Source: Dastarcus helophoroides
Lineage: Eukaryota > Arthropoda > Insecta > Coleoptera > Bothrideridae
Length of the DNA: 64,000 nt
Assembly: GCA_028583605.1 (NCBI GenBank)
Contig: CM053329.1
Span: forward strand, 15,913,980-15,977,979
Reading direction: 5' to 3'
Below the pieces are notes generated by a model. That model saw only the letters and a program-made list of their open reading frames with translations, was not told the origin of the DNA and searched no databases. The position numbers were made by a program, and so were the translations under genes. The first letter of the stretch is position 1, and each line of letters opens with the position of its first letter. Positions 36,295 to 47,880 of the stretch are shown here, piece by piece.

Positions 36295-36895
36295 TGAAGG
36301 TGCATAGAATTAGTTAAGTTTCTAATCGGGCGCATCCACCGGATTTAGTTGCGCTGTTTCACGTGAAAGTAAAGTCAGAGATTCTCTCCTTGTAGTTAAT
36401 CCGGCGCATCCACCACATTTACTTGATGCGAGTGTGTCTTTTTTTCAATCTCACGTAAGTTGAGTGAAGTTTAGGCATTTAAATTACATCATTGCAGTCG
36501 CAAATGCTCCTTGATTCGTTTTGTCAAGTGCACCATCGAAAGTAACGCCATAGAATCTCTCCTCGTGATTAATCCGGTGCATCAACCACATTTGCTTGGT
36601 GCGAGTGTATCTTTTTGAGTCTCACGTGAGTTGGGTACAAATTTGTAGGTATTTAAATTACGTCATTGTAATCGCAAATGCCCCTCGATTCATTTTATCA
36701 AATATTGCACCATCAAAAGTCATAGAATCTCTCCTTGTAGTTTATCCGGCGCATCCACCACTTTTACTTTATGCAAGTAAACCTTCTTGAATCTCACGTA
36801 AGTTGAGCAGAGTTTAGGTATTTAAATTACGCCGTTGGAGTCTCAAATGTCCCTTGATTCATTTTGTCAAATGCACCATTGACAATAAGGCCATT
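36295..36895. repeat. 172-bp tandem repeat, plus orientation
   Basis: CCGGCGCATCCACCAC or variants begin at 36401, 36574 and 36746 (steps 173 and 172), with a partial copy at 36327. Units include TCTCACGTAAGTTGAG, AGGTATTTAAATTACG, CGCAAATGCCCC and TTTTGTCAAATGCACCAT. Inverted copies lie at 38160-38400 and 39458-39780. Confidence 0.9.
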
Positions 36896-37610
36896 CGAAC
36901 TATTTTGAAAATTAATTAAAAATGTTGATTTATTTTTTGAAAATCAATATTCTGAAAATTTTTCAACATTTTTATTTTTCCTGTAAAATCTCCAATAAAA
37001 ATTTTCGACTTTTTTCAAAATTTCAATTTTTTTTCCTGAGAATTTTGTATTACTTTGAAAAATGTTCGATTTTTTTTGACACTTCACTTTTTTGAAAATT
37101 TTTGTTTTGAAAATTTCTATCTCTGAAAGTTCCGCTTTTTTCGAAGTTCTTAGTTTTCAAAATGTTAATTATTGCACACATTAGTTTTTTTACAATTTCA
37201 ATTAATTTGAAATCGCAAATTTTTTTAATGTCGGAATTTTTTGGAATTTTCGATTGTTCTTCGAACTATTTTAAAAATTTCGTCATTGTTCGACACTTTT
37301 AAAACTGTTGATATATTTTTTGGGAAACTACACTTTTTGAAAATTTTCCAACATTTTTATCTTTTCCTGTAAAATTTCCAATTGTAATATTCGACTTTTT
37401 CCAAAATTTTAATTTTTTTTCCTGAGAATTTTACTTTGAAAAATTTTCGACTCTTTTTGAAACTTCACTTTTTTCAAATATTTTGTTTTGTACATCGACT
37501 TTTTAAAGTTCTGATTTTTTTCGAAAATTTAGGCTTTTTTGAAAATTCTCAATTTTAAAAGATTTCGATATTTTTTAAAAATTTCCGCTGTTTGAAATTT
37601 TTTATTGTTT
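36896..37610. repeat. T-rich degenerate minisatellite
   Basis: TTCGACTTTTT, AAAATTTCAATTTTTTTTCC and GAAAATTTT pieces recur, including a ~420-bp duplication (TTTTTCCTGAGAATTTT at about 37030 and 37418). Confidence 0.75.
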
Positions 37611-38159
37611 TATGTGACCATATCATGCTGATAATGAATAAAATTACTCCTCCTTTCAAAATAAATTCTTGCAAGCGAATACAACCAGTTGTAATTTTAA
37701 CATATCTGATTGGATTTTTTTAAATTATATGTTCTGTCATTGAGACAAATCGCGTTTGTTATTTTACTTGGATCCCAAAGGAATGCACACAACGTTAGCA
37801 AAGTTATCGCTAAATATTCCTCCGACTCGTTGCGTCCAACGGCGCTGCTATCAAGTTAACTTATTAAATATTTCCTCTTTAACAACGCGTTCGCCTCGTT
37901 CTGTGTCCGTTGAAAAATTTATTGCCCCGCGGCTAAATTTGCAAGCTTGCGGGTAGAGCCTAGATAATTAACCGCAAACTTCTCGACTGGAACATTGGGG
38001 GAGAGAAATTTTTATTATGAAAATAACAAATTTACTAGAAAACGCGGTTAAGCCGAATGTGACTCGACTGAACCGATAACAATTGTCAGCGTATTGAACA
38101 TGAAAAAGCTGCAGCAGAATTTATTCATATATGACGTTTTAAATGAAATATTCATTTTC
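37611..38159. other. Unique region without recognisable gene
   Basis: The 66-codon frame at 37756-37956 (plus) has no known motif. Confidence 0.45.
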
Positions 38160-38400
38160 GATGCTGCAATATTTGACACAACGAATCATGGGGCATTTGC
38201 GATTGCAACCACCTCATTGAAATGCATAAAAATATCCATTCGACTCACTGAATTGAGATTTAAAAAGATCCCTCGCATCAAGTAAATGTGGTGGATGCGC
38301 CGGATGAATTACAAGGAGCTATGACCTCACTTTCGATGGTGCATTTGGCAAAACGAATCAAGGGACATTTGCGACTCCAACGGCGAAATTTAAACCAGGG
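38160..38400. repeat. 172-bp repeat, inverted copy
   Basis: GGGGCATTTGCGATTGCAAC, CGCATCAAGTAAATGTGGTG, GATGCGCCGGA, ATGGTGCATTTGGCAAAACG are the reverse complement of the 36.3-kb unit. Confidence 0.85.
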
Positions 38401-39457
38401 CTTTGAACCGGAGCTGAACCGAAAACCAAAAAAAAACAGTTATTTTCGCAGGAACGAAAACCGGAACGAAACCGAAAAAAAATATCGGTTTATTTCGGTT
38501 CGTCGAATTTATATACTTAAAATAGTTTTTACTTTATACTTAAGATTATACTCAAGATTGGACAATTTTATTTTTCGAAATTTTACAGAATTCCATAGAT
38601 TTTTTTTGTGGAAAATATGACTTTATTCTTAAAATTTTAACCCAAATTAAAATTTTAACTTTTAATTTGAATATTTTTGACTTTTTCTTGAAATTTGGAC
38701 TTTTATTTGGAAATTACCCCCAAAATTTCTTTTCTTTTCCAAAAATATTGAGTTTAAAATTGAAAAAAATCCTTTGTTGTATCTTTGGAATAAAGTAGTA
38801 GCGTGTTTTTCATTGAAGCTGGGGAAACTCGGTTTTCCTTACAATTATTTTTGCAAATTCGAGTTTTTCTGGAAATTTTTCTGGAATCTTTTTTAAAAAA
38901 TTCCAAATTTACTTCTTTCTTTAAATTTCAATTTTCTTTTCCTAATTTGATATCTCTATTTGATTTTTAGTGAATTCTTTCCCTTTAAATTTAACTTTGA
39001 TTTTAGTATTCCAATTTTTTGCTTGAAATCGCAGATTTAAATTCCTGCTGCCGACTTGCTTAATCTTCTGAAAATTTCAAGAGATGATTTTTTCTTAAAA
39101 TTTAACTAAAATCTCGCAGTTTCAGCAATTAGAGCAAAAATTCCAACATGATATTCCAATTTAAAGCCGGGGGTCTTGGCATTGAGATCAAAATTTTTAT
39201 AGTAAACTTGAAATAATTACATGTTAGAAAATGTATAATTTAAACCTACAATGATTTTGTTTACGTTGAAATAGTAATTTTTACTGAAAACTTTGGTTTT
39301 TTCTCAAGACTTCGACTTTAACCTCAAAACTGCGATTTGTTTAGAATTTAGAAGTCAAAATTGTGTGTTCCCTTAAATATTAAGTAATTGCTTTTGCTAA
39401 ACTTCTGATATAAACTCGAAACTTAATGAGATTTAAAAAGGTACACTAGCCTGGAAT
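38401..39457. other. T-rich degenerate DNA with an ACCGAAA patch
   Basis: About 38400-38520 carries repeated AACCGAAAACC / GGAACGAAACCG elements and a small hairpin. The rest is T-rich repeat debris with no gene. Confidence 0.5.
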
Positions 39458-39780
39458 AAATGTGGTAGATCTGCCGGATAAACTACAAGGAAAGATTCGA
39501 TGACTTTTAATGGTGCAATATTTGATAAAATGAATCAAGGGGCATTTGCGATCGCAATGACGTAATTTAAATACCTACAGATATGTATCCAACTCAAATG
39601 GGATCCAAACAGATACACTCGCATCAAGAAAATGTGGTGGATGCGCCGGAATAATCACGAGGGGCGATTCTATGACGTGTCTTTCGATGGTGCATTTGAC
39701 AAAACGAATCAAGGGATATTTGCGACCCCAACGTGTAATATAACCACCTAAATTCTGCTCAACTTAGTGAGATTCAGAAG
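39458..39780. repeat. 172-bp repeat, two inverted copies
   Basis: AATGTGGTAGATCTGCCGG and AATGTGGTGGATGCGCCGG, each followed by the ATGGTGCA and CAAGGG blocks, repeat about 170 bp apart. Confidence 0.85.
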
Positions 39781-41445
39781 ACTAGAGTTTTTCAAAAAAA
39801 TGTCGAAATTTGTTTATAACAAAAAGGTAAACATTAGAGGAGAAAGTCGAAATTTTCAAAAGTATGTAGTTTTCAAAATAAGTTAAAATTTTGTTAAAAA
39901 GCATAATTTTTCAAAAACTGTAAGTTGTTAAACAATAGAAATTTGATAGCGTTAACATTTTCGAAAAAAAATTTAAATTTTGAAGAAAAACGAAATCAAT
40001 CATAAACAATCAAAACTTTTATTAAAGTAAAATTCTTCAAAAAAGTCGAAACCTAAAAAAAGTTGAAACTTAAAAAAAGTCGAAACTTAAAAAAAGTTGA
40101 CATTTTGAAAAAAGTTGACATTTTGAAAAAGTATTAAAAGTGTCGAAATGTAAAAAAATAGATTAATCCAAAATAAATCAAAACTTTGAAAACAAGAATT
40201 TCGAGAAAAAGTCGCAAAAGGTCAAAATTTGAGAAAGGGGAATATTTTAGAAAAAGTTTAAATTTCCCAAAAAGGTATAAATAAAAATCTAAACTTTAGA
40301 AAAAGTCAAAATGCTAAGAAACATTTGTAATTTTTAAAAAAGTAAAATTCGTCAAAAAGTCGAAATTTATAAAAATTCGACATTTTGAAAAAAGACGAAA
40401 TATTAAAAGTGAGGTAATATTAAAAAAAAGAAAATTAAAAAAATAGAATAATTCAAAATGAATCAAAACTTTTAAAATGAAAATTTTGGGAAAAAGTCGC
40501 AGAAGATCAAAATTTGAAAAGGGGGAAAATTTTGAAAAAATTCCAAATTTTCAAAAAAGGTAAAAATAAAAATCCAAACCTTGAAAGAATTCGAAATGTT
40601 CAAAAACAGTTGTAACTTTTAAAAGGGTAGAATTCTTCATAAAAATCGAATTTTATAAAAAATCGACATCTTGAAAAAAGGCGAAATATTAAAAAAAAAG
40701 GAAATTAAAAGAAAATAGAATAATTCTAAATGGATCAAAACTTTTAAGATCAAAATTTCGAGAAAAAGTTGCAAAAGATCAAAACTTGAAAGAGAGAAAA
40801 ATTCTGAGAAAAGTTCAAGTTGCCAAAAAATGTAGAAATAAAAATCAAAACTTTGAAAGAAGTCAAAATTTTCAATAAAAAATCGATATTTTCAAAACTT
40901 TTAAAAAACCATTTTCTAAAAAGATCAAAATTGTTGAACCTGAAATTTTAAGAATAACTTCTAAGTTTCACAGAAAAGTCAAAATTGTCCATAAAGTGAA
41001 AAACCCACTTTTATAAAGTCAAAATTTTCAAAAAGAATGGCCTTATTATGTTAAAGCTTTCAAAATAATTTGAATTTATCAAAAGAAAGTCGAACATTTA
41101 AGAAAATTGGAAATTTTGAAAAAGTTAAAATATTCAAAAAATATTAAAATTAAAAAAAAATACTTTTAAAGAACCAGCATATTAAAAAAATGGAAATAAA
41201 AAAATCTTAGATTTGAAAAAAGTGAAAATTTTCAGAAAAATTTTATTTAAACTTAACTTACAAACGTTTTAAAAAAATGACTTAAAAAAGGTTGTTTTTG
41301 ATTTTAAAAAACGATCTTTTTTAAAAAATATGGTTTAAATATTTTCGAAAAACTTAAATTATTTAAATAGTTGCCGTTTTCAAAGTTGAAAATTTGAAAA
41401 AAATGATAATGTTCAAAATAGAAAGTTTAAAAAATGTTGACTATA
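39781..41445. repeat. A-rich degenerate minisatellite
   Basis: GAAAAAAGTCGAAATTT-type units, the reverse complement of the T-rich family seen elsewhere. A longer unit of about 245-290 bp is visible from AAAATTTGAGAAAGGGG-like landmarks near 40225, 40510 and 40775. Confidence 0.8.
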
Positions 41446-41618
41446 AAAGTCAGTGTACATAGTGCCTATTTGTCGTATGCAAATAGAATGCAACCTAGAC
41501 TACAGTATATAGTCCTCTAAGCGTGCATAATAGATCATCATAGGTAGCCGAACTACCAACGCACAACCACAGACGCTTGACAAAGCGATTGCTCTCTAGG
41601 AAGGTCCCAGAAGACTAG

Positions 41619-41745
41619 AATCTAATGCACAGAACAATAGGCTTAAACATTTATCAGATTCGGAGTTTGGTAACCAAAGACTGGTTTCGATGGTATTAGA
41701 TCTAGTGCTCATTTTCAAGGCTGAGTCGACTTTGGGAACCAGAGA
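41619..41745 (-). repeat. Hammerhead-like hairpin remnant
   Basis: Homologous to 19003-19088: CTGTGCATTAGA tail, AACATTTATCAGATTCGG, CAAAGACTGG and GAAAC. The CTGANGA half is degraded to CACTAGATCT and the second arm of stem I is replaced, so no ribozyme fold remains. Confidence 0.6.
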
Positions 41746-41769
41746 ATTTTTTAAAAACGGGGGGTGGAT

Positions 41770-41862
41770 GAAGCCGTCAACGGGAATCGAACCCGGCTTT
41801 CTTGGGTGGTAGTCCGCGCCTGTACCACTGGACCACGCTACCCCGTGACATTGTACAACTTT
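41770..41862 (-). repeat. tRNA-derived SINE head
   Basis: On the minus strand GGGGTAGCGTGGTCCAGTGG contains the A box and GGTTCGATTCC (41093-equivalent at 41793-41783) the B box. The D arm looks tRNA-like but the anticodon and acceptor stems are poor. It sits directly before the hammerhead-like remnant, giving a tRNA head plus ribozyme-like body on one strand. Confidence 0.65.
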
Positions 41863-41885
41863 AACTTATTTCGTACAAATAAATC

Positions 41886-41989
41886 TCATGTTTCATCATC
41901 ATTTATTACTCTGGAAGAAATCCTGAACACATTCAACTCGAAATGTGTTAAGGATTTCTTGCACCGTAATAAATTGCAATGAAACATGA
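41886..41989. other. Long hairpin with 48-bp arms
   Basis: Arms 41886-41933 and 41942-41989 pair in blocks of 11, 9, 10 and 8 perfect pairs (TCATGTTTCAT, ATTTATTAC, AAGAAATCCT, AACACATT), separated by equal-length internal loops of 4, 5 and 1 nt, around an 8-nt loop. About 40 of 48 positions pair. It adjoins the tRNA-like sequence. Confidence 0.9.
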
Positions 41990-42640
41990 AACAAGTTAAA
42001 GCGTAACTTGGCGCTTGTTGTATTTCGTCTTGCACTTTTTAAAATTCTTGATGCTTTCAACTGTTTCCTCTCGTCTAAGATGCTTTTTATTGTTGGTCTG
42101 GGTAGCGCTCCTGATGAGTTTTAACAGGATTTAGCCATCCCTATTGCACGGCTAGATAAAAAATATCACATACTAGCGAAGATCTGGCGATTTATAGCGG
42201 GAGTTTCTAAATTATTTTGCGCAAGGTGCTTAATTTCCCAAGTAATTATACGAAAGATAAAGAAGCGGGGACGTCATTTTTATTTTATAGTTTGGGGTAC
42301 GTTTTGTTAAAAAGTTTCAGAGCGGCGATATTGATCGGGAATTATGGCATATAAATAATAAACGTGTTCCCGGTGGAATAATAATAATTAGGTACAATAT
42401 GGCTTGTTATTTATGCAGCTAATAAATCCTGCTTTTTTATAACTTTATTCAAAACGTGTTTTTAACATTCACATTTTATCGATATCTTTCCATATCTAAT
42501 CGATTTTAAAAATAAAAAATAATTTAAATAAGAGGAAAGACAATCGAAAATAACTTTAAATATCGTCATTCATTAATTATTAATTAATTGGTTAATTAAA
42601 TTTTATTTAATTCTAGGTTTTCTAGACATTTCAAGTTTTC
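41990..42640. other. Unique A+T-rich region without recognisable gene
   Basis: No repeat or coding family recognised. Confidence 0.5.
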
Positions 42641-45480
42641 CAAAATTCGTTTTTTTATAATTTCGTAATTTTTCTCAAAATTTAAATTTTTTAAAAAGTT
42701 GAATTTTTCTGACCAAACTTTTCGGAAATTTTTATTTCCTTCCCACACTTCGTTTTTATGTTTCTACTAATTTTATCGAAATTTCCAATTACTTTCTTTA
42801 AAAATCATTTTCTTTTAAATTTTTCGAAAGTGTGACGTTATTCACATTTGATTTTGAGTTGTCGTAATTCTGTCCTCTCGAAATTTAGCTTTTTTTTTCT
42901 AAAACTCGTCTTTTTTAAAATTGTTAGCATCTCACTGAAGATGATAGCTTGGCTACCGAAACACGTTAGAGCAACCTCTGTTGTGTTTTCTAATCTTTCT
43001 TGGTTTCAGGGGACAAGATTTGTATTTCAATGTTTCAAGATAACCAAGGACCGGTCCTTTCACCAAAATTGTTGTTTTTCTCAAAATTCGACTTTTTTCA
43101 AAATTTCTACTGTTTTTGATCCAACTTTTTGCAAATTTCGATTAACTTTCCACAATTTCCACTTTTAAAACTATTGTTGCTAATGGAACAAAATTTCCAA
43201 TTAGCTTCTTCAGAATTTAATTTTTTTTCTTTTTTTTCTAAATTTTGATCACAAAATTGTTTTTTTTTTCTCAAAAACAGGTTTTCTCGGGAGGATTGGA
43301 GCTTTTGTTTAATTTTATTTTTTTTCGAAATGTCAGTTATTCTAAAATTTGTCTTTTGAAGGTTTTATCGTTTTTCCCAAAAATTCGCATTTCCAAAAAA
43401 TTTCGCATTTTTCTGGTTTAACTTTCAGCTTTTAGTTTGCTTCTCCTAATTTTAACATTTTATGTTAATGCTAAATTCTGACTTTTTTTTCAAAATTTGT
43501 CCATTTTATTTCACATTTTATTTTCCCAAAGTTCGGTTTTTTATTGCAATTTTGGATATTTTCTTTATTCGATTTTCTCTCGTCGATTTGCTTTCCAAAG
43601 TTCGATTTTTTGTGGTAATTTAATCGATCTATCAATAAATAAGGAAAATTTTGAGAAAACTATTTATTTGGAAAATTTGAGATCAATATTTTTGGAAGAT
43701 TGCTTCCTCAAAATTTATTTATTATTATTTATAATTTCGACTTCTATACAAATTGACCATAGTTTCGAATTTTTTCAGAATTCGTCGTTTTTTTTTTTCA
43801 GAACCAATTTTCCGATTTGTTTCTCAAAATTTGCTTATTTCAATTTTTGCCTCAAGATTCAGCTTTTTATTAAAATTTACATTTATTTCTTAAAATTTGT
43901 CTTTTTTTAACACTTTTTTTTCTCCAATTTTGCCATTGTTCTCCAGGTTTAATTTTTGTATACATTCTAACTCATTTTTTTAATAATTATTTAACTTTAT
44001 AGACGCAAACAAAATTTAAAAATTTGTTAATAAAGTTTAATAGTTATAAATATTTAAGAATTCCTCGAAGTAAGGCTTGCAAATGTCTATTTTTTTTCCG
44101 TAATTTCGTATTTTATAGAAAATTAAAGAATATTGGCAAAACTCGACCCTCGGATTTTTTTTGGTATTTTGGCGTCATTTTTAGGTTCATCTTTTTTGAT
44201 TTTTTTTTATTTAAAACTTTGTTATTTTTTAGTTTGCATATTTTCCTCAAAATTCGTCCCTATCTGGAAACTTTGACTTTAAACTTTCGGTGAATTTCGA
44301 TTTGTTTCTCATAATTCCACCCTTTAGGCTTCTGCAAATTTATCAATATTTCCAATTATCCTCTTTAACGTTTATATTTTATTTATATTTTCAAAAATTT
44401 ATTCTAACATGACTCTCTGAAAGATTTTTTTTCATAACTATTAAACTTTATTAACGACAAAAACGCAACAAAATTTAAAACTCGTTAATAAAATTTAATA
44501 TTTATAAATATTAAAGAATTCCATAAAATAAGGGTTGCAAATGTCAATTTTTTTCTCAAATTTCGTTTTTTTATAGAAAATTAAAAAATATTGTCAAAAC
44601 ACGACCCTCGGATTTTCTTTTGGTAATTTGGCCTCATTTTTAGGTTCATTTTTTTTTATTTTTTTTTTCAAAACTTTGCCTTTTTTTGCTGTGCATATTT
44701 TTCTCAAAATTCGTACCTATCTGAAAACTTTGACTTTAAACTTTCGGTGAAATTCGATTTGTTTCTTATAATTCCACCCTTTAGGCTTCTGCTAATTCAT
44801 CAATATTTCCAATTATCTTCTTTAACGTTTATATTTTATTTATGTTTTTGAAAATGTAACCCGATTTTCTAACATGACTATTTCTGAAAGATTTGTCTTT
44901 TTTTTAACCTTTTTTTTCCAATTTTGCTATTGTTCTCTAAGTTTGATTTTTTCATACATTTTGACTCAATTTTTTTTTGTTAAAAGCCATTTTTTATAGA
45001 AAATTAAAGAGTGTTGTCAAAACTCGACCCTCTGATATTTTTTTGGAAATTTGGACTCAATTTTAGGTTCACCTTTAGTAGTTTTTTTTTCAAAACTGCG
45101 TCATTTTTACGTTGCACTATTTTTCTCAAAAATTCGACCCTTTCTGAAAATTGTGGCTATAAACTGTCGGTGAATTTCGATTTGTTTCTCATAATTCCAC
45201 CCTTTAGTTTTCTGCTAATGTATCAATATTTCCAAATTTCCTCTTTAACGTTTATATTTTATTTTTGTTTTCAAAAATTTAACCCGATTCTCTAACATGA
45301 TTTTCTCTAAAAAATTTTTTTAAACCCTTTTTTTTGCCTCCAAGTTTTTGTTCTCCAAGTTAGATTTTTTTGTATATTTTGACTCAATTTTTTTCGTAAA
45401 ATTTGCCTCCTCTTCTCCTTTATGGGTTGTCGCCTCTCTTTTAAAATGTGAAATACACATTTTTCAATTTTTTCCCCTTA
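42641..45480. repeat. T-rich degenerate repeats with a ~425-460-bp tandem unit
   Basis: CGACCCTC recurs at 44144, 44602 and 45025 with conserved neighbours (TTTTATAGAAAATTAAAGA, TTAGGTTCA, CTTTCGGTGAA, ATAATTCCACCCTTTAG, TTTAACGTTTATATTTTATT). Outside about 44000-45300 the DNA is T-rich but unphased. Open frames here are Phe/Lys-rich repeat readings. Confidence 0.8.
42928..43070. repeat. Dispersed repeat end, copy 3
   Basis: CTGAAGATGATAGCTTGGC, GAGCAACCTCTGTTGTGTTT, CTTGGTTTCAGGGGACAAG and AACCAAGGACCGGTCC match the 12162-12297 copy nearly base for base over 130 bp. Confidence 0.85.
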
Positions 45481-46049
45481 CTAAGCCACCCGAATACGTG
45501 GTTAAAATTAGTGACTGTATGACAGTCCTTTTTTTTTGTTTCTGGGGAGATACATCTAAACAAAGCAATTTATCATTCCTCTTTTACATGATTTAGAGAC
45601 AATCACTTTATCGTAATAATTATTTAAAAAAAAAATATTTAAAAAAAGGAACCATTTTGTCGATTTAACTAAATACAGTAATATGTCCCGAACGATCTAA
45701 CTGAATTCATGTTTGGATTTATTGAATTTAAGAGCGTTTGGACAGACCTATATACACGATTAACGAGCAGAAACACCGGCTGTATGCTCAATAATCCAAA
45801 TGGAACAAAACCATCTGAAAAAATACCAAATCGATTTGATAAGAGACTGAAATTTGTGTCACAATGCGAAGAATATTATGACCGTAGTTAACAGACAAAA
45901 AAAAAAGGCGAATTATTGACATAAATGAAATAATGTTGAGCGTACAATCGTTGAATTGCACTTGTGTGCATACATATTTGTGCAAATATTCAGTCAATTC
46001 ACTGTATTTATGTCAGTGATGAAAACCCAAATGCTTTAGCCAATTTTAT
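45481..46049. other. Unique region without recognisable gene
   Basis: The 60-codon frame 45709-45891 shows no known motif. No repeats seen. Confidence 0.5.
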
Positions 46050-46424
46050 TGGAACGCAATGTAAATAGATGAAATAGGATTTAGAATAGAATTGTAGAAT
46101 TTAGTAAATAAGAAAAAGTTTCTAGAAGGATCTGATAAGGGGATAACGAAACAAATGGCAGATAAGCGTTCCAGAAATTTCGGCAAACGATAAGCCTTAT
46201 CTGCCGAAAAGTTCTAGAAGCCGGGGGCCAAAACTATAAAAGGCGGTCAGCTTTTCCTCGAGTCAGTCAGTTAGTAGTCAATTAGAAGTCAGTGTAATTA
46301 GTGAGTTAGTAGAAGTCAATAATAAGTGAGTTAGTTGTCAATTGTGGTGATCCAAGTTGAGTTCAGTAATAAAGTGGGTATAATCCATCACGTGTAATCA
46401 ATTCGAACCGATAAGCCCGTAACA
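46050..46424 (+). mobile_element. Solo LTR, copy 4 (plus)
   Basis: A 375-bp LTR ending GCCCGTAACA. TATAAAA at 46235 is followed 28 bp later by a TCAGTCAG initiator run (46263), and AATAAA lies at 46368-46373, the order U3, R, U5 expects. Flanks are TTAT and ATAT, an imperfect match, so the target duplication is unclear. An inverted block (CAGATAAGCG... CTTATCTG) lies in U3 in all copies. Confidence 0.87.
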
Positions 46425-47298
46425 ATATCTAAACTTTCAAAAAATACCAATTAACACTACAAATATTATTGTTCGTTGACAAAAAATTATTGATATCAGT
46501 AGTATCTAATCGTTAATGACGTTATAATTCGACAACAGTTGAGGCGATTTTTTGCACAAGATAAACTTTTTCAGAAAGACCAACTTAAGGGATTATTGCT
46601 AAACCGTTTAGTCAGCGTTTGACTCAATTAAAAATCACTCTCTGTCTATTTTTATAAACTTAAACAAACTAATTTCTAAGTACGAAATGAGAAAAACTCT
46701 TTAAATTGAAACCGAATTTTTGACAAAAAAATTCAAAATATTTGCTTATAAAGAGAACATTTCAAGTAAAGTTTTTGAAAATAGAAAACTTTGGAAAAAC
46801 AATTATAAAATGAAACTCGAACTATAAGAAGAATGCATAATTCTGAGAATAACGAAGAGTTTAAATTTAATTACAAAATTGAAATAATCAAATATCTAAT
46901 TTTAAGTCGAAATATGGCAGATATCTATGTGGTGGATGCAAATTTTAAGAACTTATTTAAAACGTGTTAAGGTATTTTTCTTAGTAGAGAACAAAAGTGA
47001 TAAAGTACTAGAATTGTTTTCGTCGGCTTGCGAAGGAAGGAGCACAAGATCTTTTATGCTACAGGCTGGGATTCGTGGCCCCAGTGGTAACCTACTTCAC
47101 TACCTTGCGTAACTTAAAATAAAAGGAACGATACGATAATGTCGTCCCTTTTTCTTTCTCTTTTATCTCAAAGTTGCGATTTTAGGTGAAAACTTTCAGC
47201 CTAACTATTTTTGTTTTTTAAAATTTCTATCCTAAGCTCGAAATGTCATCTTTTTTTCCGAAATTTCTAGAATTTTTCTGCAAATTTCAATCTGCAAA
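46425..47298. other. A+T-rich region without recognisable gene
   Basis: The 61-codon frame 46927-47112 has no motif I know. Confidence 0.5.
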
Positions 47299-47299
47299 A

Positions 47300-47345
47300 A
47301 ATGATATGTTGGTATCTGTATTTTTGCATATACCAACATATCATT
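47300..47345. other. Perfect 16-bp hairpin at array edge
   Basis: AATGATATGTTGGTAT (47300-47315) pairs perfectly with ATACCAACATATCATT (47330-47345). The second arm recurs exactly at 47742-47757, so the TTGACC array is bounded by copies of it. Confidence 0.9.
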
Positions 47346-47741
47346 GACCTCCAGAATTCGTTGACCTCTCACGTTCGTTCACCTCTAAAGCTCATTGACT
47401 TTTAAAGTTCATTGACCTCTATAGTTCATTGTCCTCTAGAATTCAAGGACTTCTAGACTTTCGAAGTACATTGTCCTTAAGAATTCATTGACTTTTTAGA
47501 GTGCATTGTTCTGTAGAGTTCATTGACCTCCAAAGTTCGTTGACCTCTAAAGTTTGTTGACCTCTAAAGTTCATTGACCTCTAAAGTGCATTGACCTCTA
47601 AAGTTCATTGATCTCTATAGTTCATTGTTTTCTAGACTTTTGAACTTATTTAATCCAATTAATTGAGTTTAGTATTTTGATTTACTTCAATTGGACTGAC
47701 CTTCAGATTTTGTTGACATCTAAGGCCCTGCAATTTTGCAC
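47346..47741. repeat. 17-bp TTGACC minisatellite, small array
   Basis: Units of about GTTGACCTCTAAAGTTC repeat from 47346 to about 47635, followed by a non-tandem tail (CTTATTTAATCCAATTAAT, TTGGACTGACCTTCAG) that also follows the large array near 55050-55110. Confidence 0.9.
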
Positions 47742-47774
47742 ATACCAACATATCATTTTTTTTATTGTACGAAA

Positions 47775-47874
47775 TAATGTGCGATTAACGCAGGGGTGCC
47801 TCAGGGGTCTGTTCTGTCTCCTCCTCTATTTATGTTACACATAAACGATATCTTAGCTTTAACTTTCAATCCTA
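47775..47874 (+). pseudogene. LINE B reverse transcriptase, first part
   Basis: The frame reads INAGVPQGSVLSPPLF, MLHINDILAL, TFNP. GVPQGSVLSP-LF is the conserved RT block before the catalytic YADD. The LINE is 5'-truncated near 47775 and broken at 47874 by insertion of LINE A. The next residues resume at 49386 on the same strand and in a matching register. Confidence 0.88.
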
Positions 47875-47880
47875 CATACA

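Noticed and set aside
42104..42130. CTGATGAG near 42110 as a hammerhead core
   Set aside because: No stem II and no GAAA follow.
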